A stretch of 13,164 nucleotides of DNA from CAYOPE01 sp964405805. Lineage in GTDB: Bacteria > Patescibacteriota > Doudnabacteria > UBA920 > O2-02-FULL-48-8. The stretch spans positions 1 through 13,164 of the forward strand of contig CAYOPE010000023.1 of the NCBI GenBank assembly GCA_964405805.1, read 5' to 3'. How positions within the stretch are numbered: position 1 is the stretch's first letter; every line of letters starts with the position of its first letter. This document shows positions 1 through 6,038 of the stretch, piece after piece. Below the pieces are notes generated by a model. That model was not told the origin of the DNA. It worked only from the letters and a program-made list of their open reading frames with translations, and ran no database searches. The position numbers were made by a program, and so were the translations under genes.

Positions 1-605
1 ATCTGGGTGACGAGATCACGAGCTGACAGACGATTAGTTGTGACTTCTTTCGCCAGGCGCTTCTGCTCCCCTTCTTCCACCACGGAAGCAATCGGATCGA
101 TGTGCGACAAGGGCAACTTCCCTTTCGCAATCATATCCTGAAGCTCGGATGGAACACTGAGAAGCTTCATCCTCTTACGCACAAGGCTTTCGCTGCAGCC
201 GATTCGTTTTGCAACCTCCTGAATCGACATGCCGTAATCCTTGATGAGCTTGAGGAACGCCCAGGCGTCTTCGAACGGCGTCAAGTTCTGCCGCTGAAGG
301 TTTTCGACGAGCGCCATCGTGATGGCTTCTTTGTCTTCGATCTTGCCGATGACGCAAGCAGTGATCGTCTTCTCCTTCGCGCGCTTGGCCACCTTGAATC
401 GCCGAGAACCGATGATCAGTTCGAACTTCGGACCCTTCGGCTGCACGACGATCGGTTGCAGAAGGCCTTGCTCGGTCATCGACTGATCGAGCTCGATGAG
501 CTTCTCCTCGTCGTAGTGCTTGCGTACCTTGAAGTCCATTTCCACGATCGAACCAATTGGTATATCCCGAAAGTGATTCGAGACTGCTAGACTCGCTCTA
601 CTCAT
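1..605 (-). CDS. parB: ParB/Spo0J-family partition protein (C-terminus outside window)
   Basis: Reading the minus strand from ATG 605-603 gives 201 open codons running off the left edge. ParB landmarks appear in order. LLQPIVVQ (residues 48-55) is box I. GSRRFKVAKRA (66-76) matches the GERRWRAA box, and ENLQRQNLTPFEDA (101-114) matches ENxQRxxLxPxEEA; together these form the CTP-binding fold of ParB. A helix-turn-helix follows (about 127-149, MSIQEVAKRIGCS then SLVRKRMKLL), then the start of the linker helices. An AAGGAG site lies 7 bases before the ATG. Family role: a CTP-dependent DNA clamp that loads at parS and works with ParA and SMC in chromosome or plasmid segregation. It is the third gene of a minus-strand run after rnc and the repeat protein. 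No parA is visible; it may lie beyond the edge. Plasmid or phage RepB-like origin cannot be excluded. Confidence 0.9.
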   Translation of the reverse strand, partial: MSRASLAVSNHFRDIPIGSIVEMDFKVRKHYDEEKLIELDQSMTEQGLLQPIVVQPKGPKFELIIGSRRFKVAKRAKEKTITACVIGKIEDKEAITMALVENLQRQNLTPFEDAWAFLKLIKDYGMSIQEVAKRIGCSESLVRKRMKLLSVPSELQDMIAKGKLPLSHIDPIASVVEEGEQKRLAKEVTTNRLSARDLVTQ

Positions 606-620
606 GTCGTTACTCCTTGA

Positions 621-1685
621 TCACTTGGCGAGTTGCCGAACTCGCGTTCTGATTCTGTTGACGTCGGTTGTGTTGAGTTTCCGCACCCAGGCTTTGGTTG
701 ACCAAATCCGACAATGCTTACGGTAATCGATACCGCACGCATCAATGGTTTGACTCCAACTACCGAAGTGCTTAAGTGCCGCCTGGAAAAGTCCAGCCCG
801 AGAAAGACGGATAGATTTGGAGCTCAAACGTACTCCCGCTCTCTCAAGTCGAAGGATCTGGCGTACCACCCTTTTTCGAGTCCACCAGTTTACTTTCCCT
901 AGTCTGATTTCAGCGTAGCTAAGCCGGGCGGATATAATTGCATTCCGCCAAGTTCCGAAAAGCTTTCGCCCCGCTGAATGCACTTTCCACAACTCACCTC
1001 GCAAGGAGGCAGTGTTGAGCGGCAGCCCTTGTCTGTGATGAGACAGGATCGCAGCCTTAACCATCTCTTTGCTCCAGATTCGTCGTGGATCAGGTAATTT
1101 ACGCGGATTAAACCCTGCAAATCGCAAAGCCTTTGCCCAACCTCTCTTCCCGAATATCCGTTTAGCGGCTGAGCGCAGACCAGAATCTTCACGATTTATT
1201 ACCACGTAATTGATGGAGAGACCTTTTCTATTTCTTTCCTGAATCGCCAGTGCGATCGTGGTCTTGCTCCATGTTCGAAACGGCCTGACTTTCCGAATCG
1301 CCGAATAATCGAACCCGGCGTCCGCCACTGCCTGACGCCAACCACCAAACTGTTTAAGAGCAGCCTGGTAGAGCGTCTGAGCATGCAGCTGAATAAAATT
1401 CGAGTTTATCGGTTTTCCGGAGTTCTGTCGTTTTTTGATGGCTGCAAGAATCTTACTCTCGCTCCATACCCTTTTCTGCCGTCTCCAGCTGGGATCGACA
1501 CGAACCTCTTCGTATCTGATACCTGCTGACTCGACAGCTTGCTTCCACCCTCCAAACCACTTATACGCCGCGAAGTACAGTTTGCGGCGATGTTTCTGAA
1601 TGTAGTTAGAGTTTAGCTTGCCGCCTCGTTGGCGGGTCTGCTGAATGGAAGCGATGACGATTTGCCTATTCCATCGTCTCGCCAT
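621..1685 (-). CDS. Tandem homing-endonuclease-associated repeat protein (HNH_repeat-like), no nuclease domain
   Basis: A 354-residue basic protein built almost wholly of one unit of about 65 residues. Each unit starts with a Trp (W5, W74, W139, W204, W267/268, then a partial sixth at W328). It continues with a helix ending xAIxxRxxxG, then LNSxxI, then LYxAAxKxFGGW, then QAVxxAGIDY. This pattern matches what I know as the homing endonuclease associated repeat (Pfam HNH_repeat), which usually flanks HNH or LAGLIDADG nuclease domains and is thought to bind DNA. I see no HNH (His-Asn-His) core and no LAGLIDADG motif, so this is probably a DNA-binding protein without nuclease activity. The start at 1685 has a GGGAGGGG site just upstream. 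The gene sits 15 bp after the rnc stop and 15 bp before the parB start, which implies co-transcription. The biological role is unknown. Confidence 0.8.
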   Translation of the reverse strand: MARRWNRQIVIASIQQTRQRGGKLNSNYIQKHRRKLYFAAYKWFGGWKQAVESAGIRYEEVRVDPSWRRQKRVWSESKILAAIKKRQNSGKPINSNFIQLHAQTLYQAALKQFGGWRQAVADAGFDYSAIRKVRPFRTWSKTTIALAIQERNRKGLSINYVVINREDSGLRSAAKRIFGKRGWAKALRFAGFNPRKLPDPRRIWSKEMVKAAILSHHRQGLPLNTASLRGELWKVHSAGRKLFGTWRNAIISARLSYAEIRLGKVNWWTRKRVVRQILRLERAGVRLSSKSIRLSRAGLFQAALKHFGSWSQTIDACGIDYRKHCRIWSTKAWVRKLNTTDVNRIRTRVRQLAK

Positions 1686-1700
1686 GCGCCCCTCCCGAGA

Positions 1701-2468
1701 CTATCTTCTCCGAAATTCGATTTCGGAAGAGATGTCCCGATCTCTCAGCAAACTAAAAGGCAGGTTCGAGGTCAAGTCCTTGGTGTCGTTGAGAACCTTC
1801 AGCGCCACTGATCGTTCTGCTTCCTTCCGACTTCGTCCTTCACTTTGCCCCAGTTCGATCCCAGCGATGGTGAGCTTCACGGTATAAGTTCTATCGTGTG
1901 GCACACCGCCGACTGAAACCAATTCGTAGACTGGCGGCTTGTGAAAGATGTCCTGAGCCAAACCGATCAACCAGCTCTTCGGATCGAATTCCCTGTTTCC
2001 CGTCACCACCTTCTCGATGTCGAACAACAGGTGGGACTTGAACAGATGCTGGATGTGCAGCCATGCACCGCCACCATCAATGAACATCGCCCCGGCCAGT
2101 GCCTCAAAGACACAAGCCAGCACGTAGTCATCATCGCGGAAGTGCTGTGCTTTTCTCGTGAATATGACATAGGAACCCAGCCGAAGCCGACGAGCGGCAT
2201 CCGACAGTCTCCGATTGTTCACGAGTTGGCTTCTGTAATTGGTCAGCGCACCTTCCTGCGCGTCTGGAAAACGCGCAAAAAGTTCTTCGGACGCTAGAAG
2301 CTCGATCACGGCGTCACCAACGAATTCGAGTCGCTGGTAACTCTGTGTTCCTCGCGGCGCGTTCACCAAACACGAGGGGTGAACAAACGCCTGTTGGAGG
2401 AGCTTCCTGTCCTTGAACTGGTATCCAATGCGATCGCACAAACTCTGCCAAACGCGCTCATTTTCCAT
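1701..2468 (-). CDS. rnc: Ribonuclease III
   Basis: The 255-residue protein has the normal RNase III length: an endonuclease domain (about 1-150) and a dsRNA-binding domain (about 160-228, with GRSRKEAERSVALKVL). It cleaves double-stranded RNA in rRNA maturation and mRNA decay. The signature QRLEFVGDA (45-53) supplies the acidic residues E48 and D52. The second catalytic motif reads ACVFEALAGA, keeping E122 but carrying Cys119 where the family has a metal-binding Asp (E. coli D114). E. coli E38 is replaced by Gln45. The frame is open upstream to 2642. I chose ATG 2468 because family similarity begins there, GTGAGG lies 5 bases upstream, and the longer version would read through the divergent promoter into aspS. 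It is the first gene of the rnc/repeat protein/parB unit. Confidence 0.93.
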   Translation of the reverse strand: MENERVWQSLCDRIGYQFKDRKLLQQAFVHPSCLVNAPRGTQSYQRLEFVGDAVIELLASEELFARFPDAQEGALTNYRSQLVNNRRLSDAARRLRLGSYVIFTRKAQHFRDDDYVLACVFEALAGAMFIDGGGAWLHIQHLFKSHLLFDIEKVVTGNREFDPKSWLIGLAQDIFHKPPVYELVSVGGVPHDRTYTVKLTIAGIELGQSEGRSRKEAERSVALKVLNDTKDLTSNLPFSLLRDRDISSEIEFRRR

Positions 2469-2548
2469 CAGAACCTCACTTTGAAAACCTGTCCTCCTAC
2501 TTCCAAATCTATGTGCAATCAAAGCCCAAAAATGAGCCTTGATTAAAT

Positions 2549-2577
2549 ATTTTACAATAGATAAAGTTTCAGAGCAA
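2549..2577 (-). promoter_or_regulatory. Putative sigma70-type promoter for rnc operon
   Basis: On the minus strand TTGCTC (2577-2572) and TAAAAT (2554-2549) are separated by exactly 17 bases, about 80 bases before the rnc start. The -10 is 5/6 and the -35 is weak (3/6). It is the best candidate in the AT-rich divergent intergenic region. Prediction only. Confidence 0.45.
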
Positions 2578-2587
2578 CCACTAATTA

Positions 2588-2596
2588 TGTTATAAT
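2588..2596 (+). promoter_or_regulatory. Extended -10 promoter of aspS, implying a very short leader
   Basis: TG-T-TATAAT at 2588-2596 is a perfect extended -10 element. Normal spacing puts transcription start near 2603, only about 8 bases before the aspS ATG at 2611. No Shine-Dalgarno sequence fits in between. The -35 region (around 2567-2573, TTTCAG) is weak, as is usual for extended -10 promoters. Confidence 0.6.
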
Positions 2597-2610
2597 AAAT
2601 AAGCAAAAAT

Positions 2611-4020
2611 ATGACACGAACACTTATCAAAGACACCATCAATAAAGTTGGCGAAACGGTCCTTATTAAAGGCTGGGTACATATCAGACGCGATCACGGC
2701 AAACTGATCTTCCTAGACATCCGCGACCGAAGCGGCCTGGTTCAGGTCGTGGTAAATCCGAAAGTCTCTGAAGAAGCGCATAGAATAGCTTCTGAGCTTC
2801 GAAGTGAATTTGTCATCGAACTGGAAGGCAAAGTCAAAGAACGCGATGCCAAGCAAGTCAACGTTGATCTTGAAACTGGTAAAATTGAGCTCGAAGCGAC
2901 TAAACTTACAATTCTCAGCAGAGCCAAAGGTCTGCCTTTCGAAGTCAATGACGACACGAAAAAGGTAAACGAAGAAATTCGCATGAAATATCGCTACCTC
3001 GACCTAAGAAGCCAGCGCATGGCGAAAAATTTGCGTCTGCGAGCAAAAGTAGCGACCATGGTCCGCGATTATCTAAACAAAGAAGGCTTTATCGAAGTCG
3101 AAACTCCACTACTGACGAAAACTTCACCTGAAGGCGCTCGAGATTTTCTCGTGCCATCACGACTCCAACCCGGCAAATTCTACGCCTTGCCTCAGGCACC
3201 GCAGCAGTACAAACAATTGCTCATGATCGCGGGCATTGAACGTTATTATCAACTCGCGCGCGCCTTACGAGATGAAGATTTGCGCGGTGACCGACAGCTC
3301 GAGCACACTCAGATCGATCTTGAAATGTCTTTTGTAAAAGAGCGAGATGTGCTGGATGTAGTAGAAGGAATGTACACGCAGATCGCCGAGGCCTTGGGCA
3401 AAAAAATCTATAAAAAACCTTTCCCGGTTTTTACTCATGAAGAAGCCATGAAAAAATTTGGTGCAGATAAGTTTGACCTCAGACCTGAAAACGAACGAGA
3501 CCCTGATACCTTGGCCTTTGCCTGGGTTGTGGACTTTCCTGTTTTCGAAAAAGATGATGAAGGTAAACTTACTTTTGCCCATAATCCTTTTTCAGCACCA
3601 AGACCAGAGCATGTCGAAAAACTTCTGAAAGGCGAAGATCTCGAGTCACTACGCGCACAGCAATACGATTTGGTCTGCAACGGATTTGAGCTGGCCTCAG
3701 GCGGAGTCCGAATCTCAGATCCGAAAGTCCAGAGAAAAGTCTTTGAGATCATGGGACTGTCTGCTGAAGTCGCGGAAGAGCGATTTGGTCATCTGGTCAA
3801 TGCATACGAATACGGCGCCCCGCCACACGCTGGCATGGCACCGGGCTTTGATCGCCTGATCATGCTTCTGGCCCATGAAGATAATATTCGCGAAGTCATT
3901 GCTTTTCCTGTAAATTCTTCTGGCCAAACTTCAGTCATGGACGCGCCATCTGCAGCCACAGACAAGCAGCTAAAAGAATTGCATATCAAAGTGGATCTCC
4001 CTAAAGAAAAGTCTAAATAG
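2611..4020 (+). CDS. aspS: Aspartyl-tRNA synthetase, compact form lacking the GAD insertion, probably non-discriminating
   Basis: A class II synthetase that charges tRNA-Asp with aspartate. It has an N-terminal OB-fold anticodon domain (about 15-105), motif 1 (GFIEVETPLLTKTSPEGARDF, 159-179), motif 2 (RDEDLRGDRQ then EHTQIDLEMSF, 220-241) and motif 3 (GMAPGFDRLIMLL, 408-420). At 469 residues it is over 100 shorter than typical bacterial AspRS (about 590). The sequence passes from KKFGADKFDLRP (281-292) almost directly to FAWVVDFPVF (303-312), the point where the bacterial GAD domain is normally inserted. In the anticodon domain RRDHG carries His29. At this position His is associated with non-discriminating AspRS that also charges tRNA-Asn, and Leu with E. 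coli-type discriminating enzymes. The start lacks an SD and follows the extended -10 by few bases. A YbaK-type deacylase lies downstream. Confidence 0.95.
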   Translation: MTRTLIKDTINKVGETVLIKGWVHIRRDHGKLIFLDIRDRSGLVQVVVNPKVSEEAHRIASELRSEFVIELEGKVKERDAKQVNVDLETGKIELEATKLTILSRAKGLPFEVNDDTKKVNEEIRMKYRYLDLRSQRMAKNLRLRAKVATMVRDYLNKEGFIEVETPLLTKTSPEGARDFLVPSRLQPGKFYALPQAPQQYKQLLMIAGIERYYQLARALRDEDLRGDRQLEHTQIDLEMSFVKERDVLDVVEGMYTQIAEALGKKIYKKPFPVFTHEEAMKKFGADKFDLRPENERDPDTLAFAWVVDFPVFEKDDEGKLTFAHNPFSAPRPEHVEKLLKGEDLESLRAQQYDLVCNGFELASGGVRISDPKVQRKVFEIMGLSAEVAEERFGHLVNAYEYGAPPHAGMAPGFDRLIMLLAHEDNIREVIAFPVNSSGQTSVMDAPSAATDKQLKELHIKVDLPKEKSK

Positions 4021-4023
4021 CAT

Positions 4024-4077
4024 CCATCCCGGACTTGATCCGGGATCTTAGTAAGATCCCCGCTTTCGCGGGGATGG
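4024..4077. repeat. REP-like palindromic element (two hairpins inside one larger palindrome)
   Basis: Just after the aspS stop, two perfect 8-bp hairpins stand side by side. The first is ATCCCGGA / TCCGGGAT (4026-4033 and 4039-4046, loop CTTGA). The second is ATCCCCGC / GCGGGGAT (4056-4063 and 4068-4075, loop TTTC). The two halves are also imperfect inverted copies of each other around AGT (4050-4052), with outer ends CC and GG. There is no U-tract, so it is not a standard terminator. Short palindromes of this kind are found as dispersed REP-like elements in many bacterial genomes; only one copy is in this window. Confidence 0.7.
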
Positions 4078-4087
4078 TTAAGCGCTT

Positions 4088-4546
4088 ATGCTAAAATCGC
4101 TCGAGAAGCATCTCAAAACAAACAAGATCAAATTTGAAGTCGTGGAGCATCGCAAAGTCTTCACTGCTTTTGATGCAGCAGCGACACAAGATCTGAAAAC
4201 AACTGAGGTTGCCAAGGCTGTATTGCTGAAAGGTAAAAAATCTCTTTACTTGGCCGTTCTGCCCGCTGGCAGCAACTGCGACTTCAAAGCGCTCTCCAAG
4301 CTTGCCGAAGACAAGCTGTCCATGGCCAAAGAGTCTGACATAACTAAAAATCTAAAGACCAAAATTGGGCTTATCGCCCCTTTCGGTTCTCTCTACAAGC
4401 TGCCAGTTTTTCTCGACAAAAAACTTCTGAAAAATAAAAAAATCAATCTACCAGCAGGATCATATACAGAATCTGTGATCATGTCTATCAAAGATTATCA
4501 AAAACTCGAGCAACCAACCTTGGGAAACTTTTCCATCAAAAAATAA
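4088..4546 (+). CDS. YbaK/ProX-type aminoacyl-tRNA deacylase domain protein
   Basis: A 152-residue stand-alone YbaK/ProRS-associated domain. These enzymes hydrolyse mischarged aminoacyl-tRNAs in trans. Visible features are VAKAVLLKG (41-49) with the conserved Lys43 that positions substrate, LYLAVLPAGS (53-62), GLIAPFGSLYKLPVFLD (94-110), and a closing GSYTESVIMSIKDYQKL (124-140) that is typical of the family. It lies 67 bases after aspS in the same direction, so a shared quality-control role with tRNA charging is plausible. Its stop overlaps the scpA start by one base (TAATG). The ATG has no clear SD. The substrate amino acid cannot be told from sequence. Confidence 0.85.
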   Translation: MLKSLEKHLKTNKIKFEVVEHRKVFTAFDAAATQDLKTTEVAKAVLLKGKKSLYLAVLPAGSNCDFKALSKLAEDKLSMAKESDITKNLKTKIGLIAPFGSLYKLPVFLDKKLLKNKKINLPAGSYTESVIMSIKDYQKLEQPTLGNFSIKK

Positions 4547-5262
4547 TGCAAATAAAAACTGAGCAATTTGAAGGTCCGCTCGATCTCCTGCTTCAGCTGA
4601 TCGAGGACCAAAGGCTTGATATCTCGACTCTGGCTCTGGCAAAAGTGACAGAGCAGTTTTTATCTTTTGTAAAAAATCTGCAAGAAAAGAATCCTATCAA
4701 TCTCGCGGATTTCCTCGTGATCGCAGCCAAACTCCTAGTTATCAAATCCAAATCCCTGCTTCCCAACCTTGATCTTGGGATCGAGGAAGAAGAAGCAGCG
4801 TTTGACCTGACTCAACAGCTGTTGCTTTACAAAAAATACAAAGAAGTTGCCAAATATCTACGCAAACTCGATATGTATAGGCAGCAGTCCTGGACTCGCG
4901 ATGTCGACTTTTTCGACAAAGTGACTTTCCTGCCAGATCCCGAGATTACCAAAGACTCACTGGCTCAAAACTTACGCAATTTAGCTTCCGAACTCAAAGA
5001 TATAGTCAAACTGCCGCAACAAATCATGAAAGAAGTTGTGTCCATCTCTGAAAAAATTGCTCATATCCAGACATTAATCTCTGAAAAACTTGAAACTTCG
5101 CTATCTCAGCTACTCAAAGAAGCGAAAAGTAAAACTGAAGTCATTGTGACTTTTCTAGCTCTGCTCGAACTAACCAAACAACGCATTGTGGCTCTGGAAC
5201 AATCAGAGCACTTTGCAGATATCATTATCAAAAAAACCGGACATGGACCGAGTCAAGCTTAA
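4546..5262 (+). CDS. scpA: Segregation and condensation protein A (kleisin)
   Basis: A 238-residue ScpA. The conserved N-terminal segment FEGPLDLLLQLIEDQRLDIS (residues 8-27), then LALAKVTEQFLSFV and LADFLVIAAKLLVIKSKSLL (54-73), is diagnostic of the kleisin N-domain that contacts the SMC neck. The middle is charged and helical. The end (IVTFLALLELTKQRIVAL) matches the C-terminal winged helix that binds the SMC head. It bridges SMC heads with ScpB in chromosome compaction. The start is coupled to the previous stop (TAATG), and its last 20 bases overlap scpB, so expression is probably translationally coupled. No SD is seen. Confidence 0.93.
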   Translation: MQIKTEQFEGPLDLLLQLIEDQRLDISTLALAKVTEQFLSFVKNLQEKNPINLADFLVIAAKLLVIKSKSLLPNLDLGIEEEEAAFDLTQQLLLYKKYKEVAKYLRKLDMYRQQSWTRDVDFFDKVTFLPDPEITKDSLAQNLRNLASELKDIVKLPQQIMKEVVSISEKIAHIQTLISEKLETSLSQLLKEAKSKTEVIVTFLALLELTKQRIVALEQSEHFADIIIKKTGHGPSQA

Positions 5263-5776
5263 ATCACAAATCCTCTCTATTCTCTTTGTAGCATCCAAGC
5301 CTGTGAGCATGAAAGAGCTCGGAGAGACTCTAGAAATTGAGGACGAAGAGCTCAAGTCAGTGATTGCTGAGCTTGTATCTGCCAATCAGACTTCAGGAAT
5401 AATTTTACTTGCTCACAATAGCAAACTCCAACTGGCTTCCAACCCAGACAATTCTTCAGTGGTAAAAAAATTCCTGTCGCTCGAACTTCGCGAAAAACTT
5501 TCTGAAGCGGCACTGGAAACTCTTGCCATAATTCTCTACAAACAACCTGTGTCCAAAGCCGAGATCGAAAATATCCGCGGAGTGAATTCTCAGTACACCC
5601 TGCGCCAACTTCTGATTCGCGGCCTGATCGAAAAAATCCAGTCGCCATCCGACAAGCGCATGCAGCTTTATAAAACCACTCTCGAATTTATGCAGCACTT
5701 GGGAATCAAAGATATGAAAGATCTGCCAGACTTCGAGGAGCTGACTAAGTCAATTGAAATTCCGAGCGCAATCTAA
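5243..5776 (+). CDS. scpB: Segregation and condensation protein B
   Basis: A 177-residue winged-helix protein that dimerises and binds ScpA in the SMC-ScpAB complex. The N-terminus LKSQILSILFVASKPVSMKELG is the first winged helix. LSEAALETLAIILYKQPVSKAEIENIRGVNSQYTLRQLLIRGLIE is the strongly conserved second winged helix (compare ETLAIIAYKQPITR.EIE.IRGV in the family). I chose ATG 5243, which overlaps scpA by 20 bases. The frame is open back to an upstream ATG at 5186, but that adds non-conserved sequence inside scpA. No SD is visible. The 3' end overlaps a small antisense gene by about 30 bases. Confidence 0.93.
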   Translation: MDRVKLKSQILSILFVASKPVSMKELGETLEIEDEELKSVIAELVSANQTSGIILLAHNSKLQLASNPDNSSVVKKFLSLELREKLSEAALETLAIILYKQPVSKAEIENIRGVNSQYTLRQLLIRGLIEKIQSPSDKRMQLYKTTLEFMQHLGIKDMKDLPDFEELTKSIEIPSAI

Positions 5777-5933
5777 ACAAGTGCATGTTCGCCACTCGCT
5801 CAATCGCTGCGTCATGATAATCAGCTAAAATTTTTTTAACCCAGATTTCGAACTGTTTAAAAGCCCTTTTACTTTTAACTTGCGAGGCTTTATATGCGAT
5901 TTCGTAAACAACTAATACATTTTTTATTGACAT
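5745..5933 (-). CDS. Small hypothetical protein, 62 aa
   Basis: Not recognised. The product is charged and helix-prone, with YEIAYKASQVKSKRAFKQF at residues 10-28, then WVKKILADYHDAAIERVANMHL; there is no signal peptide or TM segment. Support for a real gene is indirect. A TTGACA / extended -10 promoter lies 50-80 bases upstream on the same strand, codon use is AT-rich like the neighbours, and it fills an otherwise empty interval. The ATG at 5933 has no SD, as for neighbouring genes. The end overlaps the scpB 3' end in antisense. It could also be the remnant of a longer gene. Confidence 0.4.
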   Translation of the reverse strand: MSIKNVLVVYEIAYKASQVKSKRAFKQFEIWVKKILADYHDAAIERVANMHLFRLRSEFQLT

Positions 5934-5973
5934 AAGTTTATATTTATTTCTTAATAAATTTTACAAACTTTTT

Positions 5974-6016
5974 CGTATCTACTTATACGATAATACCAGG
6001 GGTGTGTTACTGTCAA
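5974..6016 (-). promoter_or_regulatory. Promoter with operator-like inverted repeat for the small minus-strand gene
   Basis: On the minus strand, a perfect TTGACA (6016-6011) is followed 15 bases later by TATTAT (5995-5990). The latter is preceded by TGG, which makes an extended -10. The spacing is short but the extended element may compensate. An inverted repeat CGTAT...ATACG (5974-5978 / 5985-5989) covers the expected start site near 5983, where a repressor could bind. Confidence 0.5.
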
Positions 6017-6038
6017 CCCTCTTTTCTTTTTCGCCTAT

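Noticed and set aside
102..590. 162-codon plus-strand open frame
   Set aside because: It is antisense to parB, whose frame carries all conserved ParB boxes and an SD. The plus-strand product has no recognisable domain.
621..1685. Active HNH or LAGLIDADG homing endonuclease
   Set aside because: All residues are accounted for by repeat units; no HNH triad or LAGLIDADG motif is present.
1941..2297. 118-codon plus-strand frame opposite rnc
   Set aside because: Shadow of the RNase III coding strand, with no domain and no ribosome site.
2469..2642. N-terminal extension of RNase III by 58 residues
   Set aside because: It has no family similarity, crosses the divergent promoter region and enters aspS; ATG 2468 has GAGG upstream and starts where RNase III similarity begins.
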